Origin: Diphasiastrum complanatum
Taxonomy: Eukaryota > Streptophyta > Lycopodiopsida > Lycopodiales > Lycopodiaceae
Direction: 5' to 3'
Assembly (NCBI GenBank): GCA_029204225.1
Contig: CM055095.1
Location: 73,828,001 to 73,892,000 of the forward strand
Length of the DNA stretch: 64,000 nucleotides
Shown piece by piece: positions 34,119-45,627 of the stretch. The notes below the pieces were generated by a model. That model saw only the letters and a list, made by a program, of their open reading frames with translations. It was not told where the DNA came from and searched no databases. Every line of letters starts with the position of its first letter. Position 1 is the first letter of the stretch. The translations under genes and the position numbers were made by a program.

Positions 34119-34765
34119 ATGTTCCAGAACGCAACGGATCTATGGCATGATGATAGGATCATTGCAAAAGGATTGCAGGAAAGTGGTCTTTATAAGTTGC
34201 AGACTACTATCCCGACTCAAGAAGCCTATGTTGCAAAGACTTCTGATCAACATAAGCACGAGAGGTATGGCCACTTGAGTAACGAGTTATCAAAGCCAAC
34301 AGGTGTTGACGAAGCATCATATGGTAATTGGATTACCTTGTATCAAGTCAAGCAATAACTTTTGTGAAGGGTGTTCACTTGGCAAGCAACGAAGGAAAAG
34401 ATTTCCTGAATCATAGGCTGTCAAGGCAAAGCAAGTACTTGAACTTGTTCATACAGATTTGTGTGGACGCATGCAAATAGTGTTACCGAGAGAAAAACAG
34501 TTCCATAGTTGAGTGTGCACATAGCATGCTCAAGGCTAAGGCATTGCCAAACTCTTTCTGGGCTGAAGCCGTGTATACTTTTGTATTCTTATTAAACAAG
34601 AGCCCTACTACGAAAGCAGTGGAGAGAATCACACAAAAGCAGTGGAGAGAATCACGCCTGAAGAGGCGTACAGTGGCAAAAAGCCAAAGGTGGGACTACT
34701 TCAAGTATTTGGATGTACCACCTATGCATACATACCTAAGGATGATCCATGGGGCAAGTGACCTT
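34119..34765 (+). pseudogene. Copia-E retrotransposon, GAG-pre-integrase and integrase fragments
   Basis: The first part gives HERYGHLSNELSKPTGV and, after a frame change, CEGCSLGKQRRKRF and VLELVHTDLCG (34375-34470), the GAG-pre-integrase and integrase start. It then jumps, with the DDE core deleted, to ECAHSMLKAKALPNSFWAEA and LNKSPTTKAVE (34515-34625), and after another frame change to KKPKVGLLQVFGCTTYAYIP. A tandem duplication of about 22 bp ('aaagcagtggagagaatcac') at about 34613-34656 causes the last break. It lies in what may be the RPL7 5' UTR intron. Confidence 0.8.
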
Positions 34766-35139
34766 CTTCTCCAATTAGCACTTGGCTGTCCAATGCCAAG
34801 CCTTTTCATTTGCTTTTGTAACTCCTATGTAACAAATGGCTCTTGGCTGTTGGCTTTTGCATACTCCACATTGGGAACCATTGGCCGTCGGATTTCTCTA
34901 TCTCTACTTGTATGAAGAGGCACCCTCTTTCTGCTGAAAAGAGGAAGAGCCTGAAGAGGCTGGAGAGACTAGAGAGAGTTGCAATGCTTGTGTACATACA
35001 TTCTTTGTATAGAGATTTGTCTCCATTGATATCCTACTTTGCTTCCACTTCTATGCATAATTTGTGATTGTTCATAGAACGTTAATCACTTACTTCATTG
35101 TGAATGTTTCCGCTTCTAGTTCACCTTGAATTCCGACAA
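34766..35139 (+). mobile_element. possible LTR end fragment
   Basis: Follows the Copia-E fragment and looks like an LTR transcription-end region ('acattctttgtatagagatttg', then 'cttctagttcacc'), ending 'ttccgaca'. No start or second copy was found, so this is only a suggestion. Confidence 0.25.
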
Positions 35140-35628
35140 AAGTTAATGCTCAAGAATGCAACACGTGCATGCATGCAAAATGAGATAGTGAATTTTGCTT
35201 AAGTTGCATGGTTGCATGTCCCTCTCCCCCTTAAACCTCACTTTATGCATGCTTGCATGAGCCTTTCCCCATTGCATAAATAGGGGAACTACACCCCTCT
35301 CCCCATCCTATTCTCTTTCTCCTCCATTCATGTATGTGTGGTGCCATTCTCATTAGGGAGCTATTATGCAGCTTGAAAATCCTACACATTTTTTTGGCTT
35401 AGAAATTTAAATTTGGGGCGTTTGATCTACAGCATACCTAGCTCAGAAAAGGGCTTGATATTACATCAATTTGAGATCTTCCCAAATTTAAAGGGGAGTT
35501 AATCTACCTCTCTTCCTTTCTCTCTCTCTCTCTCCTTTCTTACTCTGCCCTATTATCTAACATCCTTGCTCAAGTTTCTCTCTCTTTCCCTCCACTCGAA
35601 CGATTTTTCTAACACTCTCGACCATCCA

Positions 35629-35691
<63 letters not shown>

Positions 35692-37399
35692 CTCAATTGA
35701 TTTGTGCACACCGATCAATGTGCATCTGACATGGTCCACTGAATGCAACTTCACCCTTGCAACAGTGCTAGAGTATGTCTCTGAAATTCGTATGAAAGTC
35801 AATGCCATCTCCGTGTACTTATCCAAAATAGACACTTCAACTCCATCCACTATCTCTTCCTCCTCCCACAAACCTTGCCCCGTGACTGACAACTAGCTTG
35901 GATGAAAGCACTCCACCAATAGAAGAATATGTAATCAAAATGTAGGACAATATTCTTGACTACACTACAAAAAATCTTCACAATTTAAATGACTAATACG
36001 AATGCTTTTTTTACCAAGCCACAAACAAGCTCATATTTGAAAATTTCTCTTCAAACACCATAATACCTTCATTATGCTCATGATCCCTTTTTCATTGTGT
36101 CCAGCTTCAATTCAAGACTCAAACCTTTACTCAATAATTTCAGCTCAACAACTTCAGCAAAAGAACCCTCTACAAGCCTCCCACAATTTAGACTTGTTCT
36201 ACAACCCCCAAAACCCCTACAAAATTGCTTGCTCGTTGCATCTAGCTTTTATTCGAGCCTCACTCATTGCTTTTGACCTCCTATAGACTCTACTACACTC
36301 TCACTACAAAGTTTGCCCTCACGGTTTTAGGGTCTTCTAGTCTTTGTGTGTGATTGTTGTTATTGGGCTCTGATTTGTTCTCAATCTTGTGGGGTGAGTG
36401 AAGTTCATTGCCATACACTAGGTAAAGCACTACATCATCAAGAAATCACAATCAGCCCTTAGAGAGCCAAGGAAATATTCCGTAACTATTGATCTCAACT
36501 AGTCAAAATTTCATGGAATGTTTTTTTATAACACTTTGCAAATAGAAATATTACCCTTAGATAGACAATTCTTGATAATCAAACAACTTGAGGGTAATAT
36601 CAAATAGCTTCTTGACAATAATTACAACATAAAGTTCACAAGTGTACAATTCCTTGCAAAAGATACTATTGATTTATTTTGATTCCATAGCAAAGATGAT
36701 TCGATTCCTATGTGCTTGATTCCAATTCTCAGGAATGGGTGTCTCTGAATCCTATTGCAACCTATATAAATGTACTGCCCTTGATTAGAGTTTTAATCTG
36801 ATACCCATACTGCCCACAAAAAAATCAAAAAAAAATTAAAAACGTTTCTGAGAAATGCTCCTGAAATCCAGAAACGCGGTTCAGAAACACAGTGCAACTA
36901 TGCTACAGACTAAAAACTCTTATCTATAAATGCGATAATGCCTTTGCTATATGTCAATAAAGGGGATGGGGTATCAAACCCATGACCTCATCTTTGAAAT
37001 TCAGTGGCCATACCACTTGCCCTAGTTCCCAATGAATAAAAAATATTCACTTCATGCCTACGTTTAACGTTACAACTTACACTCTCACATATTTCACGAA
37101 ACTCTCTCATATCTCAAGACCTGAAGCTTCCCTGGAATCATGTGAGATGGGTCTACAGGTTTTGCTATACTAATGAACTTTGGCCTCTCTTTGCTATTAT
37201 CTTAGACAAATATTCCTAAGAAACAGCATGTGTTCAAACGTGACATTTCAGTTCTTTAAGTAAGCATTCTAAACGCAAAACAATTCTTACAAATTGAACT
37301 ACTTGCATTGTGCACTTTTCCCCGGAGGCAAACCTATGCACCAAATCGTTAACCAGAAACAAACCCTATTATCATCCAAGATCCGCAATATCTGAAAAT
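35140..37399. other. no gene identified; simple repeats
   Basis: Contains clusters of 'tgcatgcatg' (35165-35260), a short (CT)n near 35519, and a longer (CT)n at 35634-35687. 'cactacaaaaaa' at 35963-35974 resembles a CACTA-element terminus but has no partner. Short frames here lack recognisable motifs. A short phrase 'aaccctagaa' style host promoter was not found. Confidence 0.35.
35634..35687. repeat. (CT)n microsatellite
   Basis: Uninterrupted CT dinucleotides, about 27 units. Confidence 0.95.
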
Positions 37400-37620
37400 T
37401 ATTTGGAAAAAACTCAGCATAGTGATCCACTTACAGGAACCAGGAACAAAGGCCTGCCGCGATCGCCAACGGCCTCGCAGCCCGCTCGTGCAGATCACAA
37501 ACCCTCGTTGCTGTCTCCAGTACCGAAGAGAAAGAGTTTCACAGCAATGTATATAGATTTAGGGTTTCCAAGTGATAAGACTTGATGACAGCCGTTATCC
37601 AAGGTGCGTGATCCAACGGC
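37400..37620 (-). promoter_or_regulatory. candidate host promoter and 5' UTR exon, possibly of RPL7
   Basis: On the minus strand, a telo-box-like AAACCCTAAATC (about 37556-37570) and a TATA-like TCTATATACA precede about 120 bp of G/C-rich leader-like sequence, ending at a good splice donor (CCTG then TAAGTGG) near 37433. Telo-boxes are typical of plant ribosomal protein gene promoters. RPL7 is the only minus-strand host gene downstream, about 5 kb away, which would imply a long 5' UTR intron containing Copia debris. The link is inference. Confidence 0.4.
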
Positions 37621-38067
37621 TTAGATAAATTTATGGTTTCTACTTGGGAAGGTAAGGGCCATTGTTGTTGAAGCCAATGAATTTGGGAACTTTGGCTCGA
37701 GTTGCCTTTTTTTTGGCCTTGCCTTGCAAAGGCAATATTATGTGTTGAATCTATGGAGTAATATGTGTTGAATCTATGGAGCTTGAAAGAAGGTCGACGT
37801 TAAAGACAAGTTGTGATGGTGGGTCAAATTTTTTAAGTGTGGACCTTAATTAAAGGTAGAACTATCCCACATGCAAGTAATCATGCATGCATGAAAATAA
37901 AAAATAGTAAAAGACACTTGGTGAAGTGCCTTGTTTCTTTGCATGAGCCATAAAAGCAAAAGCAATAGCTTAGAAATAATTGAATGCATGCATGAATGGA
38001 AAAGCAAAATGTGAAAAGGCCCGTCCTCTCTTTGTACACTCACCCCATACTTCAGTTTTCACTTCAT
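37621..38067. other. no gene identified
   Basis: A/T-rich spacer upstream of Copia-B with CATGCATG-type motifs near 37880-38000. Nothing else is seen. Confidence 0.4.
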
Positions 38068-38333
38068 GTTGTTAGAAATCAATGATAAACTTCATTTTGT
38101 TACTGTTTACGATGTACATTAATGTTGACAGCTGTTACCAGCTGTAATTAGTCGTAAGCTAGTCTATTAGTCTACTTGTAGGTTTTCTCTCTCTATCAGG
38201 GTTCAGGATTTATTTGTACATTTCACATTTTAGTATGATTTAGTATGATATTGTGATTGTGCGCGCTCTTCTTCCGCCGCCTTGTGGTGATTGTTTATGG
38301 TGAATGCTTGATGTTCCATATCTGATTATTGAA
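38068..38333 (+). mobile_element. Copia-B 5' LTR
   Basis: Starts TGTTAGAAATCAATG and ends directly before a primer-binding site (38334). It is about 266 bp and includes a short CT tract and a CAGCTGTTACCAGCTG inverted motif. The left boundary rests only on the TG start, because the right end of the element does not carry a matching LTR beyond TGTTAG. Confidence 0.5.
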
Positions 38334-38345
38334 TGGTATCAGAGC
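38334..38345 (+). promoter_or_regulatory. Copia-B primer-binding site
   Basis: TGGTATCAGAGC, complementary to the 3' end of initiator methionine tRNA, the standard primer-binding site of Copia elements. Confidence 0.9.
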
Positions 38346-38586
38346 AGCGATAGTCCTGCGTGCCTGATCAGTGGATACAACTTGTCACAGGCTCTGCAAT
38401 GAAGTGAGAAAGTCCTTCACGGGAGGTGAAAGCTTGGAGAGACAAAAACGGCTAGAAGAAATCCTTCTTTGGTGTATTTTGCAGGTTTGGAGCTCAGAAT
38501 CATCAGTGGGAAATGAGGACACAGTCCCGGAGGCATCAAAAAGGCCAGGGCAGCATCAGACAGATTGAAAATTTGTTAAGTGGGGA

Positions 38587-41446
38587 GATTTTTACAATAC
38601 TTCCTAGTTGTTGTGAAATCTACATGCGAGATCTTTTACTCAAGCTATGGTAAGCACTGTTGATAGTCGAAGTGACCTTTGGCATCAAAGGTTTGGTCAT
38701 ATTATTGCTCAAAGCTTGCAAATATTTAAAAGAGGTAATCTAGTTGTTGGATTGCCTGATATCTCTTTTGAAGAAAAAATTTGTGAGGGTTGCATTTTGG
38801 GAAAACAGCATAGAGAGAGATTTTCCAAAGATGGAGCAAGAAGAGCCAATGACATCCTTGATCTTGTTCATAATGATCTGTGTGGACCAATACAAACTAG
38901 GTCCATTAGTGGTTGTTACTATTTCATCAGATTCATTGATGATTATAGTAGACATATCTGGATTTATTTCATAAGTAAGAAATCTGATGCTTTTGCCAAG
39001 TTTAGAGAGTTCAAGGTTCTAGTTGAAAAACAGACAAGTTGTTATGTAAAGACCCTCAGATCAGATGGTGGCAGTGAGCATTTTTCAACAGAGTTTATAT
39101 ATTTTTGCAAGGATCAAGGGATCAAGAGACAAACTACTGCACCCTATTCACCACAACAAAATGGAGTTGCAGAACAGAAAAACAGATCCATTGTGGGAAG
39201 GCTAGGCAATGCTTAAGAGCAAGAGTTTGCCAAATACTTTTTGGGTAGAAGCATGCAACACAGCTACTCATATCTTGAATCGGTGTCCTACGAAGTTCGT
39301 GGAAGGGAAGAGAGCTTACAAAGCTTTTCTTGGAAAGAAACCTAATATTTCTCATTTATGACTATTTGGTTGTGATGCTTACGCTCATGTGCCTGATGAA
39401 AAACGAAAAAAGCTGGATGCAAAAGCTGTTAAGTGTATTTTCCTTGGATATGATGAAAGAGCCAAGCCATACAGAATGTATGTCATAGATGCACAAAAGA
39501 TCGTGATTTCCAGAGATGCTACTTTTGATGAGATGGGTCAAGATGACCAAATAAAATTGACAATTGATTCCTTTGATGATAAAGCTAAACTACAAATGAA
39601 GAAAGAAGTTGATGTCTGTATGGAAGAGCCAATGGAAAAAGACAAGGTTAATAATGAGACTCCTAGGAGAGTGCCTAAGTGGTACTTGTCAGTAACAAGT
39701 GATGCTAATAAGGGAGATACTCCCGAATCAAGTGAGCAGGGAGAGCTTAGAAGATCAAGTAGAAATCGAAAACCTCTTGCAAGAGTAGAGATGAATCTTG
39801 TTCTAATGGGCTCTGTGCTCAAGGCTCTATCGAAAAATAGGATGTGGAATCTGGTTGGGCTATTTGATGGTAAGAAGCCTATCACTTGCAAATGGATTTA
39901 TAAGATCAAATATGGAGCAGATGGGCAACTCAACAAGTACAAAGCACGGTTGGTTGCGAGAGGATTTGAGCAACAAGAAGGTATTGATTTTGAGGAAACC
40001 TTCACATCCGTAGCTAAGATGGTGGCTATACGTTCTATCATTACTATTTCCTGCTTTCTAGGATTGGAAGATCTGAAGAAACAAAACGTTTCTGTTTACA
40101 AAGCCTTGCTAGCTTTCAACCCTCGACCTGATGAGGATGTTCGCGAACGTGAAAGTCAGGAGACACGAAACACGAAAGTCAAAGGAGACGATCACGAACG
40201 GTTCGTGAACACGAAAGGTTCACAAACAAGAATCTTTTGCGGTCCAGTATGAGAGAAAGACAGACGAGCAAAACGAAACCAACGACGCGACACGAAAAAT
40301 GTCGCGAAACCCATTTTGCCCTCACGCTCCAAAGAGTACCAGCAAAGATCACGCAAGAGCACCACGGGCATGGTACTCTTGCATTGATGAACACTTCAAG
40401 CGAAGGGGAATGGTAAAGAGTGATGCTGATCCTAATCTTTACATTCTAAGGCAAGATTCTGATATAGTGTTCATTGTGTTGTACGTGGATGATTTGATTA
40501 TTACAGGAAGTAATGAGAGCTTGATTGATGAAATCAAATCGGATCTTTCCAATGCTTATGACGTGAGTGATCTAGGATTGCTGCACTATTGTCTTGGCAT
40601 TGAAATATGGCAAAAGGAAGACATGGCCTTTCTTACACAAAGCAAATATGCACGAGATTTGCTTTATAAGTTCAATATGCAAGATTGTAAGCCTTTGAGT
40701 ACACCTATGGATGTCAACATGAAGCTTACTACATATGATGAATTTGAAAAAGTGGATGCTTATTTGTATAGACAGCTGGTGGGTAGTTTGATTTATTTGA
40801 CACACACGTGACCTGATATTTCTTATGTTGTTGGTGTTGTTAGTCAATTTATGCAAGATCCTAGTCAAGCACATTGGAAGTCTGCTAAACGTATTCTCAT
40901 ATACATTCAAGGGACATTGAATTTTGGTTTGAAGTATGATCAGCCTGAAGCACCAATGTTGGTAGATTATAGATGCCGATTGGGCAGGTAATATTGATGA
41001 CAGAAGATCTACCAGTGGTCATACATTCAGTTATGGTACAATTGCAATTTCATGGAGCAGCAAAAAGCAACCTACAGTAGCTTTATCATCGACGGAAGCT
41101 GAATATCGAGCACTCAACAATGCTACACAAGAAGCGATATGGTTACGAAGATTGCTTGTGGATTTAGATCAACCACATGTGAATGTGACTATTATATCTT
41201 GCGACAATCAAAGCTACATTCACCTTGTCAAAAATCCAGTTTGACATGCTCAAACCAAGCACATCGAAATACACTATCATTTTGTTTGAGAGAAAATTCT
41301 TGATGGAGCCATTGATCTTGTTTTTTATAAATCTGAAGATCAAATGGCAGATATTTTTACTAAGTCATTAGATAGATGTAGATTTGAGAGGTCTCGTACT
41401 CTATTAGGAATAGAAAAATGTAATTTTATCATTGAGGGAGAGTGTT
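38587..41446 (+). pseudogene. Copia-B pol: integrase, reverse transcriptase, RNase H
   Basis: Gag and protease are missing. GAG-pre-integrase starts near 38647 (LWHQRFGHI), with the integrase zinc region CEGCILGKQHRERF, catalytic-core motifs FIDDYSRHIW and RSDGGSEHFSTEF, and PYSPQQNGVAEQ. After a stop at 39216 and frame changes the integrase C-terminus continues (KRKKLDAKAVKCIFLGY). Reverse transcriptase begins KWIYKIKYGADGQL and is replaced by unrelated sequence at about 40072-40358. It resumes at APRAWYSCIDEHFKRRGM with the YVDD active site (LYVDDLIITGS). RNase H follows to 41440 with [26 protein letters not shown] and ADIFTKSL. A purine-rich tract precedes TGTTAG at 41441. Confidence 0.9.
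40072..40358 (+). repeat. CGAA-rich dispersed repeat, copy 1
   Basis: Replaces about 50 codons of Copia-B reverse transcriptase. It is rich in 'acgaaa', 'gttcgcgaac' and 'ggttcgtgaac' motifs and contains 'gaatcttttgcgg', which recurs at 46190-46205. It resembles 45990-46225 and 53695-53945 in composition and in a few shared words rather than along its whole length. Confidence 0.45.
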
Positions 41447-43319
41447 AGGCATAGATATCGCTGCATTCAAGCACTAGACTCTTTCTCATTATCAGTCAAC
41501 CGTAGACTTCCTTTTGACGTTGGCTGAGCATCCTCGTTGACATACAGATTGGCCCTCTCCCTCCTGATGCTATGACCAAAACTTGTTTCTATTTTTATTT
41601 GTCTTCCAAACCTTGGATCTCATGAAAGTGCCTGACCAAGGCTTGTGGATATATATATCTAGTAGGTTCAAATTTCATCATAATCTATCAATGTTGTGAT
41701 GCTATTGTCACCTTTCAGATCAAGCCCCGAACGATCAAGAAAAGTCGTCTGCTTTGATACATTGGTATTTATATCAATCCCCACGTGATTGCTATATGAA
41801 TTGTCGCTATTCTGGAAAGTGTGAAATTCTATGGCCACCCTTCCAACATGGCCTAATAGCAAGCTTAGTTGATACGACAATGACAGAAGGACTACATGAC
41901 TAACTAAGTAGTTAATCACTTTCACAAATGTACAGTTTACAAGAACTATTACAATAAGTACAATCAACACTATAAGAATGTGAGATGCATAAGTGAAGGG
42001 TGCGCATATCAGGAGTTCTGGAGACATGCATAAGTATTCTTATTTTGCCACAATAAAGTTTCGTAATCTAACAGGCTTATATTTGCTAACATAATTTTGT
42101 TGTTTTGTCAGTGCCCTCATTTCTTTTCACTTTCATAAATCATTCTCATTCAGAAATAGTAGTAATAACTTGGAATAGAACTAAAGACTAATAAGTTGCA
42201 GATCCAAAAAAAATCTTGTCATTAAGATCAATTGGGTAATTGGCTATTGAAGTATCATACTATCCTCTAGATGATCAATGAACCACAAATGAATGTGACG
42301 TGACAGATTTAATCTGCCTCCATTCATGCTGCATATTTTTCTAACGTTGTCACGTAGTCTGCATTTTTACACACAAATTCGCACAAACGAAGAAAAGGCG
42401 AATGAATTGCGACACCGTGCTTCTACACAGGTCATGGAGGACACTACCTTACTGAATGCCAAAAGTGCCCTAATAGATAAGGCACCCTGAAAATCTTATC
42501 CTAAGGCCATTCGTAATAGTGACGCACTTTTGCGTCATCATCAACGTTTACTTCAGTACTAGCTGATGTCGCACTCACCCCTTGCAGTTGCGCTAACAGA
42601 TTGGACAACGATTGCAGCCACCCACGATCTCCTACAGACAACACATCCACTTTGTACTTTCGCATCTGCACACCTATAATATTATGTATATATTGGATAC
42701 CATCTGCGTATTCGATGATGATGATTATCAGATGATCAAGTGAGTGAAGAAGAGACCTAGATAAGAGGTTTCATTCCTCATTACAGACAGAAATAAGCTT
42801 TGTAGGACATGCAGTTTCGTCCGCTACATCTTGTGCTCTACCGCATAATTGACTTGTATACTTTATATACTTAATCTGACACAGTTCATCTGTTCTGCGT
42901 TTTAGATCTGTCAATATTGCTATGCTTATTATTCATTCTATCTGATCTTTCTTGTTGCTCTTTCTGGTAATAGACGATCAACTTTTAGTCTTGTCTTTCA
43001 TGTATAATTCGCGACTAATTATCAGTCGAACACAGTCTAGCTCTTCGCGAATCATTCGCGACAGATAATTTGTCTTGCAATTTGCGACAAATTATTCATC
43101 TAGCGCTTCATCCATTTAAATGTTTGGCTACATAATCTAGAATGACTGTGATTTCTATCACTAAAGTTATGTTCATTCTGATAGGCGTTGTCTTGCTTAG
43201 GGAGAGAGTCATTTAACTCATTCCGCTGCACACAAACATTTTTTGTTCGAGTTCGCTTCTTGTTCGAGTTTGTTTCTTGTTCGTGTTCGTCACTTATTCT
43301 TCCTCCCTCTCTCCCAACA
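41447..43319. other. no gene identified
   Basis: The expected Copia-B 3' LTR cannot be matched to the 5' one. 43010-43290 has 'ttcgcgaatcattcgcgac' and 'gttcgtgttcgtcac' motifs reminiscent of the CGAA-rich repeat in the opposite orientation. Otherwise it is A/T-rich and unassigned. Confidence 0.4.
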
Positions 43320-45209
43320 TTATCCACCTAATCTTGTGTAGTTGTCAGGACATTTTTTAGAGAGCTGACGTAGTCTTCCAAGCGATTAACTTGTTGCTGA
43401 GCCAACTGCTTTTTGGCTTCAGCCTTGTCTTCATGCTGTTTGGCAATATTTAACTCTCGATCCAGCTCGACAATCTTCTGGTTGATCAGAGTGTTTTCGG
43501 AGCCCATATCAAAAATTCTCTGCTCCATTTCTTTCTTCTTATCCAGCAACATAGACTGGATCACTTGCCCAAGGCTTGAGACCAAACTGAGAGCATCACT
43601 AGAATCGACTGTCGTGGAGGCGACAGCAGCAGGAGGACCTGATGGTACTGTCCTTGGTTGGCATGGAATAGGTGCCAATACTTCTTCTTCTTCAAAAATG
43701 TCTTCCTCCTCGAAACCCTCAGGCACAGTGGCGTCGAACTGTTTCGGTGATTTCACAGCTTTGTTGACTCAAAGTGCGGCTGGGCTATCTTCCGTTTGAG
43801 ATTGCTGGCTGACATCTTCAACACCGACAGTAGATTCATGGATCTGTTCGAATCTTCTTTCAGGGGATTGGAATTCAAAGGGCGCAGGGCTCTGGGGCAT
43901 TTCAAAAATTTTGGTGGCCCCAAGGGGGTTGGAATCATCGAACATATCCATGAAAAATTGCGTGTTTGGTGAAGTGGCTTCGGTGTGCGGGGCTGAGGCG
44001 GCCTGGGCAGTTGTGACGGGAATGGTAGGCCCAATGGTCACAGACTGTCCGTATGTGGAAGCAGAGGCGAGAGAAGCATCAAAGGCAGGGGGAATGAGAA
44101 GTTTAGTGTGAACAACAGCAGGAGGTGAAAGCGCAGCTGACGATGTATGCCTAGTGCAACATCGTGACGCGGAAGGCGAGTCAGGAATGACGATCTCGCT
44201 GCATGGACGACGACGACTATGACAACTCAAGGCCTGGTGAGACGACTCAGCCGGTGTTTCTTTGTAGACCGAAAGCACGAAATCCAGGTGGAAACCATGG
44301 ATTTTGTTTTCTAGGTGAGAAGCAACTAGAAGGGACAATAAAGAGCCAGCGCGAACTGCTACTTAGTATTGGCCTCAATAGCCCGCTTAAGCTCACTAGA
44401 AAAAGTCTTGAACCAATTATATGGTTCAAGATAGGCTTTGGCCAACTTGGCGTAGGACTCCACTATCCTATGGAGGATTTGAGACGTGATGCGGTCTTTC
44501 CTGAGGTTGCCAACCATCAAGAAGTTGTTTAGTAGTTGGGCAGCAACGTGTATTGAAGGCTTAGTGATGGCTTCTAGAAGGTATCCGTCATTGGTCCAGT
44601 GCAGATCATTGGTCTAGTGCAGATCGTTGGTGAGGTCAATGTATGGCTTGATGGCCTGTTTGGCCAACTTGTGATTGGTGAGGCTTGTGTACCGGATGCT
44701 ATACCTATGGCTGCAAGGGCGGCCTCAATGACGCACACCTTGTGTGTGGCTCCCTAGAAAGTGATATAAAATCTGGATTTCTCTTCCTTCCACGTACTGG
44801 CAAGAGTAATGAAATCCATATTGATTCGTCCAGAAAAAGCTCTCTCATGAATATTCATTGCAGTGAGTAGAGGCTCCACAAGGGTCATCCACTGAGTGAC
44901 CATGCTTGTGCTAGGAAGGATCATGATGTCCGGTGCAAATGGGACATCACGATGGATAGTATAGCGTGGAGACTGGAAAGTATTGATAGAAGACATGATG
45001 AGCAAAAAGGAAATGTAAGACACATGAAAGTGTATCAGAAAGCAAGTCAGGAAGTTTGGAAGGCTTTGGTTGCGGGAAAAATTTGCAAGAGCTTCGCTAG
45101 CACAAGTGAGGAATGAATCGAATTCAGCCAACTTATAAGTGAATTTGGTGGGTCCATTACACTGAATACTAGTTTGGCTGATCAGTTCTGAACAAAAATT
45201 TGCAGGCAT
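43320..45209 (-). pseudogene. gypsy accessory ORF (aORF) copy 2
   Basis: Second copy of the 10560-12792 ORF, better preserved at its start. It begins MPANFCSELISQ at 45209, with an alternative start MSSINTFQ further in. The globular part (LVEPLLTAMNIHERAFSGRI) is followed by a Ser/Pro-rich linker (44340-43770, with TIGPTIPV and NTQFFMDMFDDSNPLG) and a coiled coil (43756-43328, with LINQKIVELDRELNIAKQ). Frameshifts separate these blocks. It ends at 43320, where homology to copy 1 stops, so the C-terminus is missing. No catalytic motif is seen. There is no pol next to it. Confidence 0.65.
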
Positions 45210-45626
45210 GTACAGTACTATAAAAATAGGCTATAAAAATCTCGGCGAAGGTTTCTAGGGATTTGAACCTATCAAGCGAACGTTTTCCAAGGCTGGCGAA
45301 GGATGAACCTTCACCCAGGTACTGTCATAAATGTTTTTTTTCACAATCTGAACCTATGGACAACCTAATTTGGACATTTTAAGATCATCTAGCAGGTCGA
45401 CGAAGGTTCATAATAAAGTTCAGATGCTCGACAAAGGTTCCCAAAATGGCATTTCACTGAACCTTCGCCTGACTCAAAAACTCAAATTTTCCTGGACAGG
45501 AACCTTCGCCCACCTCAAATTAGATAAATCTAGAGTGAATGTACAATCTGAGAGCTCAGCGAAGGTTTCTGGTACTGTATAGGCCAATTCTGACCAAAAT
45601 ATTGATTTCTAAGGCATTTTTCATCA
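45210..45626 (-). promoter_or_regulatory. leader of the aORF with GAAnnTTC palindromes, copy 2
   Basis: Shares 45290-45626 with 12793-13146. Exact GAAGGTTC or GAACCTTC sites lie at 45305-45312, 45402-45409, 45459-45466 and 45500-45507, with imperfect ones near 45248, 45434 and 45563. About 80 bp nearest the start codon are not present in copy 1. The homology to copy 1 ends abruptly at 45626, next to the gag tail. Confidence 0.4.
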
Positions 45627-45627
45627 A

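Noticed and set aside
35557-35892. Arg/Glu repeat protein on the minus strand
   Set aside because: It comes from the (CT)n tract at 35634-35687, and the flanks have no recognisable motif.
38371-38568. 65-codon ORF after the Copia-B primer-binding site
   Set aside because: No gag motif is present. It is probably leader or degraded gag sequence.
41441-41760. 3' LTR of Copia-B
   Set aside because: After TGTTAG the sequence does not match the 5' LTR candidate at 38068, so I do not call an LTR pair.
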